DNA from: Glossina fuscipes
Lineage: Eukaryota > Arthropoda > Insecta > Diptera > Glossinidae
Direction of reading: 5' to 3'
Length of the DNA stretch: 64,000 bases
Assembly: GCF_014805625.2 (NCBI RefSeq)
Contig: NW_023998416.1
Span: 33,148,375 to 33,212,374 of the forward strand
Part shown: positions 32,330-43,648 of the stretch, one piece after another
Layout of the letters: the number at the start of each line of letters is the position of its first letter
Position numbering within the stretch: the stretch's first letter is position 1
Notes under the pieces: generated by a model
Told to the model about the DNA's origin: nothing
The model's database searches: none
Seen by the model: the letters and a program-made list of their open reading frames with translations, nothing else
Program-made: the position numbers and the translations under genes

Positions 32330-32720
32330 TCAATTTTCCTTGCTTTTCAAACAGAAAGTTTTCCCAGGCGGTCATCTTTGACCAATTTGCCCCCTTTTCA
32401 ATATCAACCGTCGCACAAGAACTGCCAATGTCTTTGCAAAATTTGGAGGTGACTTTATTAATGCTAAGCAAGTGTTAGGAGAAACGGTATCCTTGTTTTA
32501 TGAAGATTATGAGTAAATTGGAAAAGTCGTAAATTTTACGCTTTATAAGAAGCCGTACGTTTATTCAATAGAGTTGATGATTATTACGACATTAACGTGG
32601 ATGACTTTCTTTACTCGCATCAAAGCGCACAAGACTTTGAACAAATTTGCATAATGAAATTTTTCCCATGTTCATGATGATAATGATGGCGATAAACTCA
32701 TCGCTATACTATAGCAAGCA
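32330..32720 (-). repeat. Repeat family B fragment, reverse orientation
   Basis: On the plus strand CAGGCGGTCATCTTTGACCA, CAATATCAACCGTCGCACAA and TGCCAATGTCTTTGCAAAAT match the reverse complement of 39960-40040. ACTATAGCAAGCAACG near 32710 echoes the family's ACTATAGCAGGCAACA. Confidence 0.5.
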
Positions 32721-33054
32721 ACGTTGCCTTGACATCAACAGAGTTAAGTTAGTAACAACTTAACTCACATTACACAAGCTCAACAAACATAACAAAAGTG
32801 TGTAAAATAACACCTTGCGAATTGTATGTATGGACATGTATTTTTTGATGGTTTCTGCACACCGCCATTGTTATTGGCGTAATGAAGCCACTGCTGATAA
32901 TTTTTTCAAATTAAATTTTTTTTTTTTTTTTAATTTAATCTTTATCGTAAACGGACAATGCGATGCAAGTCAGCGGTATATGTGATAAGTAAAGGTGACA
33001 AGTGCAGTACATTAAATGGCAAAAACAGTTATTTCGCTTTATTTTATAATCAGG

Positions 33055-33300
33055 CATTTTCAATACGTTGCTTCTCTCGGCCGCCATGTCTTGCTAAGTT
33101 GAACCCACAAGTCGCAAAGTTTCGCAATATTTTGATGAAATTTGGTACATATGTGCTGCCCTAGGGACGAACGCTATTTAAAAAGGGTTGGCGTCGCACC
33201 TCTTCTTCGATCAATTTCCATATAATTCGTTATTTTAAAAAGTTGTTGTATGAATAAGTATATTAAGCGGAGTGGTGTAGGGTATACAATGGCGACGTGT
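33055..33300 (+). repeat. Repeat family A, right part
   Basis: GTTGAACCCACAAGTCG, TTGATGAAATTTGGTACA, AGGGACGAACGCTATTTAAA, TTCTTCGATCAATTTCCATA, then TGAATAAGTATATTAAGCGG and GTGGTGTAGGGTATAC. The order agrees with other plus-oriented copies. Confidence 0.65.
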
Positions 33301-33474
33301 TCTAGTATAGCTTTTTTACTTGCTTTTAACTTACATTAATTTTTCATTGAAAATAAATAACTTTTATTAAGTATAAGTGGATTACGTTCAAATTTTAAAG
33401 AACTTTGTCAGACTGTAAACTGCTATATAACCAAACTAGTTACAGTTGAAGATTGTGAGTCTCATCAATTGCAG

Positions 33475-33509
33475 GTGCAGGAGAAAAAGGGCATTGCTCA
33501 ATGGGTTTT
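33475..33509 (+). CDS. Candidate 35-bp micro-exon
   Basis: A short segment is flanked by a good acceptor (CTCATCAATTGCAG) and a consensus donor (GTAAGTACG). Frames across it read VQEKKGIAQWV or AGEKGHCSMGF; neither contains a stop. It may be an isolated exon of an unidentified gene, or coincidence. No neighbours were found to fix strand or frame. Confidence 0.15.
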
Positions 33510-33869
33510 GTAAGTACGCTTTGCTATTTTTCATTTCGTTTAATTTGTCAAGCAAACGAAGAGCTCGCAATACTCTTTAACGCGGTTCGGTATCTCTTTG
33601 TTAATCCTTGAAACTTAATTTTATATGTTGCTTATATGTTTCCTATTTCATTACTGTTTCATAACTGCGTGTTCCTTTTCCACAAAATTTTAATCCAAGT
33701 ATGTTTTCAGATAACGATTAATGGATAGATCAGTAGATATATCATTTAAAGACGATTTGAAGCTCTGAAAAGGATAGTCAAAGGATAATCAAAGGCCTCC
33801 AACATGAGTATTCTTAGGCCGGGCTCTATATGCAATGGGTTTATAGGTTGCAAACTTCATCTGCTTCAA
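33510..33869. other. AT-rich spacer
   Basis: Nothing recognised. Confidence 0.45.
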
Positions 33870-34500
33870 TTTTTATTTATTTATTCCACCATAAATACCA
33901 GCATGAAATATAAACTAATGGCATTAAATATTGGAATTAACATTTTGATATGATTAACTAAAGAAAACATAGATGAATTCATATAATAAAGAGCGAATTA
34001 TTGACAGTTTGACTCAGCTGACCGAATCAGAGAAGAAGAATAAATGATAATGAACGCTAGTGTTTTGCGAGCAGCATAAAAGGAATTAAAAAATAGACAG
34101 TCAATGCGATAGAGTGACAAATTAAAAGGCATTTAGCACCGCGACGCTAAGAAGGTATTAAAATTAGTTATATCTTGTAGAAGAGGGGATAAGATTTCTC
34201 CATGACAACAGAAGTCGCAGCAAGGACACGTTTGCATTCATGAAAACTCAAAAGTTTGATCCACTTCAATCGCTTAACATGAGGAGCCATGTACACGTAA
34301 GCCGAAGAAAAAAAAATCCTTCGGCGGGCTCAATTAGATCAATATTACCTGAATAACTTGGACACCAAACTATTGACATATATTCTAATCGAAGCCTGAC
34401 CGACCCTACTTTATTCGTACATAAACAATTAGTAAGAAAGGGCTGACTCGGTGCTTTCCGACAACAATTGTATTATAGGACCGTTGACGCGATCATTTTT
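33870..34500 (-). pseudogene. Non-LTR retrotransposon 3' end with RT relic and TAAA tail
   Basis: On the minus strand at about 34420-34330 the frame reads VRLRLEYMSIVWCPSYSGNI then DLIEPAEGFFF. This matches the jockey/CR1 RT landmark (L-V-R-x-x-LEY-x-S-x-VW-x-PxY-x-x-x-I-x-x-IE-x-V-Q). Downstream on the minus strand the coding quality fades, and the element ends near 33880 with GGTGGAATAAATAAATAAA, a TAAA-type 3' tail. The relic at 57750-58480 has the same arrangement. Stops and shifts make it inactive. Confidence 0.55.
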
Positions 34501-34984
34501 TTTTTCTTTGGTACATAAGCCGTTCAAGGCAAAGGTGATTCGTTAGGAGATCAAAAGAAGTCGTTGTAATTCAGGCACTTACTTCGGTTCTTTATATTAC
34601 ATCAACCTGTATTATCGTCGCAATCTATATGGAAATCCAGCGCAAAATATCTTGACAATCGATATGTTACATATAAAATATATTGGCTTGCGTCGTAAAC
34701 GAACCCAATTTTCGGATGGGTTTCCTATTGCGTGCTTCTTATCAGACTCCATACTCAACTTGATTTTAAACTATCTCATATAAAATAAAAATAAAAAATA
34801 GGATTTCCGTTTAGAAGCGGACCGTAATATTGGTAATTGAAAAGCAGCTGCCTCTTTTCCGCCTTGTCTTATAAGAAACAAAATCTCAAAAGCTAAGCAA
34901 GCATCGTTAAATATTAATGAAGAGCTTATACATAATAGTTCCGTTGCGTTTTATGCTTACCATCGAAAGGTGAAAGGTATATTC
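34501..34984. other. Spacer
   Basis: Nothing recognised; may include further decayed non-LTR sequence. Confidence 0.4.
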
Positions 34985-35440
34985 GTTACATTAACAGGCT
35001 TGCGACAACTAGAAGAAAGCTTTAGCGACTCTATAACGTGTATGTATTCTTCGTCACGACTAAACTCTAAATCTGTTTAAGCATATTCATTGTTCGTCCC
35101 TTCGTACGTCCGTCAGTCCATTTCGCCATAAAAATGAAGATCTTCAATTTTGTAAGAACATTGGGAATTCTTGCACGAAGACTGGTGTCGAAGGCGGGTC
35201 AAATCGTTCAAGGGAAATAACTGTAGCGCACTTCTGCTTTCTAGATTTCTTTCTAATTATATACAAATTCTCCGAAACGAAAGGTAAAAATTTCCACGCA
35301 TCATCTATGAAAGGAGATGAAATTAGCCACGCCCACTCAATGTTATAGAATACGAATACTTTTTTATTTTTCTTTTTAATCTTTGTTAGAATAAAAATGA
35401 AGAGTATAAAAGATTCGTTCGCAGCCGAACATATTATGCA
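34985..35440 (+). repeat. Repeat family B, near full length but internally deleted
   Basis: AACTAGAAGAAAGCTTTAGC, ATGTATTCTTCGTCACGACT, a GTCCCTTCGTACGTCCGTCA tract, GAACATTGGGAATTCTTGCA, CACGCCCACTCAATGTTATA, then GTATAAAAGATTCGTTCGCA with the CAGCCGAACATA hairpin end. It is collinear with 39760-40440. Confidence 0.7.
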
Positions 35441-35554
35441 CACTTATTTCTACTTCCTTTAGAAAGCTAAACATTTTCTATCAATGTTTCATGCAGTTTT
35501 TTTCAATAGACTTTTAAAGCTCCATGCAATTGCTCTCAGCTTAAACTATTCCAT

Positions 35555-35662
35555 CCTTCCCATTCTGTCTTTCTCTCTCTTTCTCTCTCTCTCTTTATAT
35601 CTATCCCCCCCCTCTGCCTGTCGCTCTTTCTTCCTTGATTCTTTTTCAATTTTTTCCCATTG
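35555..35662 (+). repeat. Polypyrimidine tract with (CT)n
   Basis: About 100 bases are almost entirely C and T on this strand, including (CT)n runs at about 35572-35594 and a C8-type run near 35606. Confidence 0.8.
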
Positions 35663-36944
35663 TTACGAGGAAAATTAAAAAAGCATTTTTTGTCTGCTTA
35701 ACTTTAAATGTATGTATATCTTATCCTTGTGACATTGCTATCACTAACAGATGCTACCGAAAAAGAAAATTTATCTTAGTCTCGAAACGAAGCTTGAATA
35801 CCTACCGATATAAAAAAATATATGAAGTGAGAAGTTTTTCGCATCTACTGTAGGGTATACATTGAGTTCACTAAGTGTTTAGAGACCTCACTAAAGCATA
35901 TATTTCTTAGATCAGCGCAAGTAGAAACGTGAGTGTTAGATTCGAAAAACAACCAAGCCGAAGACTTAAGCAAGGAAGCCGTATATCAATGAGGCGGAAC
36001 ATGTAGCGATAGGAGATAATCAACCTGCTACCTATGTACACAAAAGTTATGCCGTCTACGATTAAATACGGAGCACTTAAATTTCTCCCTTACCCTAACG
36101 AATATTGTATGCATACTATTGATGCTGCCCGGGTATTTGCCTTATTAATGAACATAGAAGCCTTTGATTTTTATAATCAATATATAAATTTCAATTATAT
36201 TATTCATTCGTGTCTACACACTGCAGTAAATCATCCTTTTGCCCGTAACCGCTCGCGTACCCTTGTTCTAAAGAATATTAAATACTCTCTGCTTGACAAT
36301 ACTATCCGTAACATTTCAAATACCATCCATATCAATGGCTCTTCACGTTGTTTCTTTGATAGATTCTCAAAGTCTTTCACTAATGCTCTGGGCCGATAGG
36401 ATTCTAAAAAGTCAAGCCCTCCCAATTCTTTGGTGGAGCAGCGCAATCAATCGAGTCTATGCCAGACTTAGCCTCGCTCTAAATAAATATAAAAGATCTC
36501 CTTCTAGAATAAATTTCATTATTGGCCGATGTGAGAAAGGAACACACATATACCATCAGACTGACGGATAGTGCCAATAGCGACGTGTCAGTTTCAGATC
36601 TTTGGTGTACCGTGAGAAAGTTCTATACCCACACAGCCCTTAACCGAGTGAGCTATAACAAGGCTCACTGGACCTTCTGATCCAATAATCCCCTCTCTAT
36701 CGCTTGGTAAGCGACATATCTCGTATCGTAAAAGACATATCTCTTTCTGAAGTCGATAAAGAGGTCGTCACTTACACTCTTTATTTCTACGAATAAATAA
36801 AGCTTCTTGGTTCATCAATTGCGGACTCAGACGTGGCATTATTTGCATAATTAACAATGTGATGTTTAATCACACGAGATGTAAGGCTGATCTATTCAAA
36901 ATTAATATAGCATATGCATATAGTGTATAGTCTTTTATGCACAC
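35663..36944. other. Unrecognised region with overlapping open frames
   Basis: Plus-strand frames at 36034-36399 (121 codons) and 36293-36571 (92 codons) overlap, and an opposed one lies at 36231-36446. The 121-codon product (starting MYTKVMPSTIKYGA) has no signal, domain or repeat that I recognise. The DNA is less AT-rich than average, so it may be an old transposon or retrotransposon body. I do not call a gene. Confidence 0.25.
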
Positions 36945-37240
36945 GTGGCGTCTTGCAACCTCCTGTTCATATCCTATTTGTCTATCCGAATGTTGCCACT
37001 TTATTTCACACTTCGCGAATTGGATATACGTGGTCTTCACGACCGCAGCTTTATTGAAAATTTCCAGCCAAATTATGACCCTGCTGTCTTTCACACTTTT
37101 TTTTACTCCCGCACTTATCAGTTCTTTCTTTTGACACTGTATACTCACTATGAAATTTACCCTTCGCTGTTCTATCTTACGCGGCGGATGAGTAATATGC
37201 ATAATTCGATAATATTTAATAAAATAACGTAGCGGACGTG
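36945..37240 (+). pseudogene. Possible non-LTR RT C-terminal relic
   Basis: The 95-codon frame reads RMLPLYFTLRELDIRGLHD, then RSFIENFQPNYDPAVF and YPSLFYLTRRMSNMHN. It loosely follows the jockey/CR1 tail 'L-LLPL-xR-E--D--F--K---G--D---L' followed by 'NY---P--R------N'. An adjacent frame gives LLSFTLFFTPAL, suggesting a frameshift near 37090. The resemblance is weaker than at 26941-27220. An opposed 141-codon frame is treated as its shadow. Confidence 0.3.
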
Positions 37241-38589
37241 TAGCTCGCAAAATGAACGAGACATTAATTAAAAATAGTTTAATTACGAAATGCAATGAAA
37301 TAATGACATAAGTAAATAATAATACTTATGTACCTAAACTAACCCTAAACTCTTTTTACATATCTCAGCGAATTTTGGGTTATTGGTTTGCTGAATAGAG
37401 CAAGAAGAAGAAGTAAATCATTTGTTGTTGATTTGTTGAATTTTAGAAGGGGAAGAAGAAGAAGAGTATAGAAGAATCTAGAGAAAATATTATTCACTTT
37501 TAAGTAAAAATTTTCTTCAACAAAACTTGTGCTCAATGTATTTACCATGGATCTTTGCCCATATGGACTGTAGTGTGAATCAATTTTGCATTTTGAGTTT
37601 CAGCAAGAAAAGGTCGCGCGATGGACAAAAGGCGACTAAACCAATTTGATATTTTTATGTGTTGCACACATTGCTGGAGTTAGCAATTAAAACATACCAT
37701 GCGTCTGAATGTCGCGAATAGTCATAAGTCAGGGAAAGTGAAGCCACACATAATTTTCGTGTTATGTATGTCAAGCGCAAGATGAAAATTTGCTCGATTA
37801 AAATCTTTTTTTGTTATAAATAAAGAGAAAAGTATTAGATGCCTTCGGAAGGCGCGTATTTAATACCCTATGAACTATGATATATAAAACAATGTCAGCA
37901 AATTTTTAACATTGAGAATATACGGGTTTGTTGACGCACAGTCGCATTGGGGATGCTCGGATTTCTATCCCTCACTAGAGTATAGTGCAGCTGATAATAT
38001 AAACGGCCTTGGCGGATCGAGTTCTTAGCGCACCTCAGACTCACTTAGGAAAATTGCACAATTCTTTGTTAAATTGCAACGACGTGCAATCAGTCTTGGA
38101 AAATGCTTTTGCCGACGATCTTCAAACAAAAACATAAGGTGCGATTTGTACATTTCAAGCCGATAATTGTAAGCGATTGCAAAGCACACTATTAGGAATC
38201 CAATGCCGATCGCACTCGTGATGGGTTTTCTGATAACAAGTTACTAGATGTCACAAACTGAAAAATAAACTTAAGACGTATTTCAAATAAACCTGAACAA
38301 TGATATGAGACTCTCTAATTCACTTTATTTGAAAGGCTTTATACGTAATAATACTGGTAACACGTTCAAGTTTCTCTTTTGCCTTCGGGTACTTACATTA
38401 TGCTTCATACAGTACCATCCTTTAGTTCAATAGCATCCTTTACTTCAGCTATTCAACATATTTTCATACACGCTTGACGTAATAACTAAAACTGTTGCAA
38501 ACAAATTGTGCTAAAAATTGAATTTTGTGCTCATTACATAAGTAAGTAGAATCGATTTCAAAGAGAAAGGTGAGCACTTTTAGAAAAGT
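37241..38589. other. AT-rich spacer
   Basis: GAAGAAGAAG-type triplet runs at about 37398 and 37455. Nothing else recognised. Confidence 0.45.
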
Positions 38590-38885
38590 GCTTCACTTTC
38601 ACAGTTATTAATACAACGACTCTGTAAGTGATCGACGAGGTCGTCCGATCCAGACCATTTTTAATAGCGTTCGTCCTTGGTCCAAAGCAAGTTAGTGTGC
38701 CAACTTTCATTAGAATATCTCAAAATTTCGACCTGTAGGTAAAACATAATTTCTTATGAACGGACGGACGGACAGACAGGCTTATAATAAAAAGTGTTTC
38801 TATCTTAAGCACTTCTGGGTGTTGCATATGTCCGCACAAATTTAATGTACCCTATACCACAAGTCGTGTAGGGTGCAAGTATACT
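38590..38885 (-). repeat. Repeat family A copy
   Basis: CGATCCAGACCATTTTTAAT, CGTTCGTCCTTGGTCCAAAG, TTTCATTAGAATATCTCAAA, GGACGGACGGACAGACAGGC and the palindromic terminus CCCTATACCACAAGTCGTGT followed by AGGGTGCAAG. Confidence 0.8.
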
Positions 38886-39744
38886 TAACATTGTATTGCA
38901 AGCGCCGTAGAGTATACAAGCTCTATACCTAAGATTTTATTCTTGTTTCCGAAAAAGTACATTAACAAGTTTGCGTTCAATTTATTCGTCTTTTCATTTT
39001 TCCTCCAAGTGCTCGAGATTGAATTTCAAGCATTAGTTATCTTATAAAACAACTAAACGTATTTAAAACATTATGACTTCAACCCGACACCGTTTGAGAA
39101 TTTATACTGAGGAGCGTTTTGCTTCCTTTTAAAACCTGGTTCGAGAGATAATAACTTTCCACAGCATTTCCATAATTTGAGAAGAAAATATTTACTATTT
39201 TCTCAAAATCAATATTAGTGAATCCTCTTAGCAAAAACTTTGTGTGTCGCTTGATTGAAATCTCTTGATGGAATTAAATTCAAGAAATATTTTAAGATAA
39301 ATTTTGTTGTCCTACACTTCTCAGTTTAATAAATAATGTTGAGTGTGTCAAAATATAATTAAATACTTCTGGTTATGTTCTGTGACTGAACATCAAAAGT
39401 TTTACTTACACACAAACGATTACTTTGTTGTATTGCAAAAGACCTTTACGGGTTTATCTTTATCGCACTATTCACTTCCAGGCAATTTGCATAAATAGAA
39501 ATTTGATAAAATCATATATCGATTGAAGTAAACTTGAAGTAAACATTGAGATTTATATTAAGCTTGCGCTGTTAAATTTCCTTAGGTTTTTAAGTAAATT
39601 GATCTTGATTTTTTATACGTCATCATCATCTTAGTTAAATAGATAATGTTGTTTAAAATAATGCTTTTGTTCATCATTATGCCTCAAGTATATTGTCTGA
39701 GACTGACGTCATAAACATTGTATTTATTTATTAAGTATCACCTC
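38886..39744. other. AT-rich spacer
   Basis: Nothing recognised. Confidence 0.45.
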
Positions 39745-40450
39745 CACCAAAGGATGAGGGATATATTCATTCTATCTAAACGTTTGCAACGCTCAGAAGG
39801 AAGCATCAGCGACCCCACAAAGTATATATATTCTTGATAAGCATCAAATTCTAAATCAATTTAAGCGTATCCGTCGGACCGTCTACGCGTTTGTCCGTCT
39901 GTATATTGCCTGTTGGAAACGTTCTCCTGACCGCAAAAGGGAAGCTATCAACTTCAGATTTGGCAAAAACATTGCAAGTTCTTGTACTCAGGTTGGGATT
40001 GAGAATGACTCAAATCGGTCGAAGGACACGCCCACAACACCACGTAAATTGAGAACACCTCCAGGAATCAAAAATTAATGTTTTGCTCATTACTCATAAA
40101 CTATAGCAGGCAACAATTTGAATGCGTATTCCTCGGACGATGCTGTAACACCTATACAAAAATGGAAAATATTAACCACGCCTACCCAACATATTAGTGT
40201 AAGAAAATTAAATTTTTTTTTTCAATACCTTCGTAAGATACGGAAACAAGCTTCAAAAACCCCATAATAAATTCCTGGCCACGCCTATGCGATAAAAACT
40301 CTTATTTGGAGAATAGAAAAATTCAGCCGCGCCCATTCCATATTATAGAGCATGAAAATCTCGTTCTTCTACTACTCTTCTTTTTTTACGATAACGGTGA
40401 TGGGAGTAAAAGGTTCGGTCACAACCAAATATAGTTTCCTTATTTGTTTT
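39745..40450 (+). repeat. Repeat family B, best full-length copy (~700 bp)
   Basis: Left end GATGAGGGATATATTCATTC. Inside are AACGTTTGCAACGCTCAGAA, GACCCCACAAAGTATATATA, a GTCGGACCGTC/GTCCGTCTG tract, CATTGCAAGTTCTTGTACTC, AGGACACGCCCACAACACCA, AATTAACCACGCCTACC-like and CACGCCTATGCG blocks. Right end is GGTTCGGTCACAACCAAATA followed by TTTCCTTATTTG. No terminal inverted repeats linking the two ends and no coding capacity, so it is non-autonomous. The class is uncertain. Confidence 0.75.
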
Positions 40451-40679
40451 ATCTAAATTCATATATGTGTAGTTGCATGCATGTAGTTGTGTTTAAATAT
40501 TAACACATCATGCCACAATTAATTTAAATAGACTTTAGCAGATTTGAAAGAGATTTTCTCCTTAAGAATGCAATAATAAAAGGTTTGATAAAAACAACAT
40601 AAATTTTGAAATAACCGCAAATATAAAGATAAGTTCAACAAGTAGAAAATCTATGATAGGAGGCAACCCGCCATAAAAT

Positions 40680-40860
40680 ACGTCACGTCCACGTCGTTCT
40701 ACAATTGTACACGTAACGATCTCTCGAAAGTTTTTACGAGAAGTAATCGAACAAGTGGGCCGATCCGAATCAGTTTCAATATCTTTCTTTCTCGCATCGA
40801 AGCATGTCCGTGCTTCAAATGTCGTCGAAATACAACAGCTAAATCTACAATTCTACGAGC
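40680..40860 (-). repeat. Repeat family A fragment
   Basis: GAACAAGTGGGCCGATCCGA and the following CAGTTTCAATATC/TCGCATCGAAGCATG-like stretch match the family in reverse orientation. Family B sequence follows directly. Confidence 0.5.
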
Positions 40861-40861
40861 G

Positions 40862-41230
40862 GTGATTTAGACCTGTACCCAAACGGGGAAAAATTGACCA
40901 CGCCTTTCCAGTATTGCAGTGTACCAAATTTCAATCTTTTTTGGCATATCTCTATATCACGCAGAAGCAAACTTCAAAAATCCTACAAAATGAATGAATT
41001 CTTGACAAGTTTCAAATTCAGAATCCGCCTAAGTATGCCTTGTCTGCCGGTCTATCCATGTGTCCGTTTACCTAACTCCGTAGCTGCTATGGTAAATATT
41101 TCCCCTTTTGTAGAATTAAAAAAATGGCCTAAAAATTTGCACAACAATTTGAAGATGACATAAGCCGGTCAGAGGACTCGTCTAGAACGCCCACACGTCT
41201 ATGCGCACACCTTCGCTTGTAATGAATGCA
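40862..41230 (+). repeat. Repeat family B internal fragment
   Basis: GACCACGCCTTTCCAGTATT, GAAGCAAACTTCAAAAATCC and GCCGGTCAGAGGACTCGTCT correspond to the internal 'CACGCC…' blocks and the 'CGGTCGAAGGACAC' phrase. The plus-strand open frame at 40894-41163 runs inside it and is not a gene. Confidence 0.5.
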
Positions 41231-42779
41231 GTAGCTTTCTTATATATGATGCCCATGTAGTATATATATATGTATATTTATAGATTTCAGTTTTCACGAT
41301 TGTATTAACCAAGGTTGTCTTGCAGCAAAGTTGTCCAAAAATGTCATTTACAATATTTGCTGGAGATGTGATGCGAATCCAATATAAGCCACAGGGTTTG
41401 TGCCATTGTTTATATAATTTTCCTCTGCATATTAAAAACTTCTATAATATTTTTAAAGTACGAGAAAGTCCTTTAGTTCGATATTGTAAACTAAAAAAGT
41501 TTTCAACGCAATGCATATGTAAAAATGAAACTTTCACATGTATGTGTCAATGTAGTGTTCCATCATTATATTCACACACTCTAATCTCTTAATAGTAAAA
41601 ATAGTTCATATGCAGCCATGTATACGCGCGAAATAAAATTCCATTTAATAATCTCTGAAAGTATTATACTTTTATAGACATTCGCATTTGCGAGGAGGTG
41701 CGGGTATTTTAAGCAAATAGTTTGCTTTTGGCAACTATTACGTAATCGGTTCAGTATGCAATCAATGTTTTTATAAGCTTGCGAATGTATATGTACAACG
41801 AGCAGTTCCTTTATATTTGCGTTTTATTCAAAAAATGTTTACCTTTCAAAATTGAAAAAGTTTTCTTTACGGTAAAAGTTACACATGGGTATCCATTACC
41901 CAGCAACGATTCTAAAGTAAAATAATTAATTGAATCGATTTCTATAACGCCCATTAACGAACCTTAAGTAAACAGACATAAAATTGTCAGAATCTTGGCA
42001 ACTGTCGTGCACATGGATACGCAAGTTTGTGCGTGTAACACAAATCTACTCCAGAGTAAATCAAATATATTTTAAAATTTTCCATAAACCAATCTGTAGG
42101 GGAAAAAATATAGCCCGGTAAAATCAGTTTGTGGAATGACTAAAAATTTTCAGGAAGTTAGTCTGCAAAAGACACAACGCAATATCACACCTATAAAATA
42201 TGAAGTGAACGAAAGAAGAGAAATGCTTTGAAAATCGATTCAGTATAATACTTTACTTGGTCGAGTAAAAGTCTTGGTCTTACCTGCAGGGAACAATCGT
42301 CAAAGTAATTAACAAAAAGATTTTGAAAAACCAAATTCTCAACAAATCGGCACATATTTTAATCGTTTATTGCTGAGCAGCATTTGCTTCATCAAGACAG
42401 GGTAACTTTTGAAACTTGTGGACCTGCAAATAGTGTTTGAAACACTGGACGGCGAGGTAGACTTTTACATAACTCAACGATGAAACTGAAGTTTGCGAGT
42501 ATTTCCCACTGTATTTGTGTATGTGCAAATTTGAGCAGGACACAAAATTTTAGTTTCCGTAATTGCAACGAGGATCCTGAAAGTGTACTCCTTACCTTCT
42601 CGACATATAACCACGAACGACAGAGTCTGCAGACGGAGATTGGAGAGTTTCTTCGCCCTGACAGTCTCGTGGCAATAATGCTGCACGACAAAAAAAAAAA
42701 TGGAAAGCGGTTGAAATATTTCGCGCAAATTTATTTAGGAAATAAAAAAATCAAGAGCGTCATAGGTTCCACCAATGTT
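41231..42779. other. Spacer, no gene recognised
   Basis: Opposed open frames at 42392-42797 overlap and match no family. The plus-strand one abuts the transposase relic and may be its decayed 5' flank. Confidence 0.4.
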
Positions 42780-43648
42780 GGAAAATTGAAGGAATAGGAC
42801 TTGGCGGTAAGAAAATGGACGAGATAGCAGTTACGATAAATCGTCAGCTTAACGAATTGCCTAAAAGACTCTGACAATTATGTCTGCATTAAGCACAGTG
42901 GGCCCATTCCAACTACAGATCAGACGACGAAGCGGCATATTCGACATTTAGCAACTAATGAAAATATGAATTGGATGGAAGCAAATGCGGTATTAGGTCT
43001 AAATGTAACTAAACAGCGTGTGCAGCAAGTTCTTAATGACTACGGGTCTTAGATAGGAGCGCAAAATTTTCAAACCATGCTTAACCCAGCGCCATCAAGA
43101 CGCCCGTGTTGAATTTGTCGCCGTCCAAGAATATTGCGAGGAAGAGTTCGGTAATACTACATCTAGTGTTGAGAGAAGGGTTAATTAGAACGGATCTGAT
43201 GTTCATCATAACCCGCCAACCATGGCGGTCGATCTTTTATGGTATGAACTGCATTTGAAGCACGATGAAACGAAAAATATTTTCTAACAAAATGAACGCG
43301 AAGCCCTATGTTCCGACATACGTTCCGACAAGACAACGCCCCCATCTATGTCGCACGGCTTACAAAGGATTTTTTTCAATCACGCAATATACCATTATTG
43401 GAGTGACCAGCCATGGATTCCGACCTTAACATGATCGAGGGTCTCTGCGGAATACTTCTCACCAAGCTATCCTCAATGTCTAAGTAATACTTCACCCTTA
43501 AGGAGCTTAAACTTAAATATTATCGGAATGGGAGAAAATTGATGTGGCCACTTTGAAAAACTTGGCGGATTCGATGTCACGCAGGTTACAACAAGTCCTT
43601 ATTCATAAGGGCAACACAATACCGCATCAATTAGGAAATTTGGTTTAA
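42780..43648 (+). pseudogene. Tc1-like (DD34E) transposase pseudogene
   Basis: Legible along three frames: KKMDEIAVTINRQLNELP; then DSDNYVCIKHSGP and GLNVTKQRVQQVLNDYG (the helix-turn-helix half); KIFKPCLTQRHQDARVEF; SVERRVN (normally SDEK-); GGRSFMV; then DNAPIYVARLTKDFF, SRNIPLLE, PAMDSDLNMIEGL and EKIDVATLKNLADSM to a TAA at 43646. The Asp codon at 43332 and Glu codon at 43437 are 35 codons apart, i.e. 34 residues between them, as in Tc1 DD34E enzymes. The first catalytic Asp is Val. Frameshifts occur near 42866, 43053, 43215 and 43530. Two in-frame TGA codons (about 43242 and 43404) replace conserved Trp. I did not find inverted terminal repeats. Confidence 0.8.

Noticed and set aside
36620..36685. 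A-box-like TAGCTCACTCGGTTAAG on the minus strand
   Set aside because: No B box follows and the cloverleaf cannot be drawn; probably chance.
36870..37295. 141-codon minus-strand open frame
   Set aside because: It lies opposite the RT-like plus-strand stretch and its composition looks like an antisense shadow; no motif recognised.
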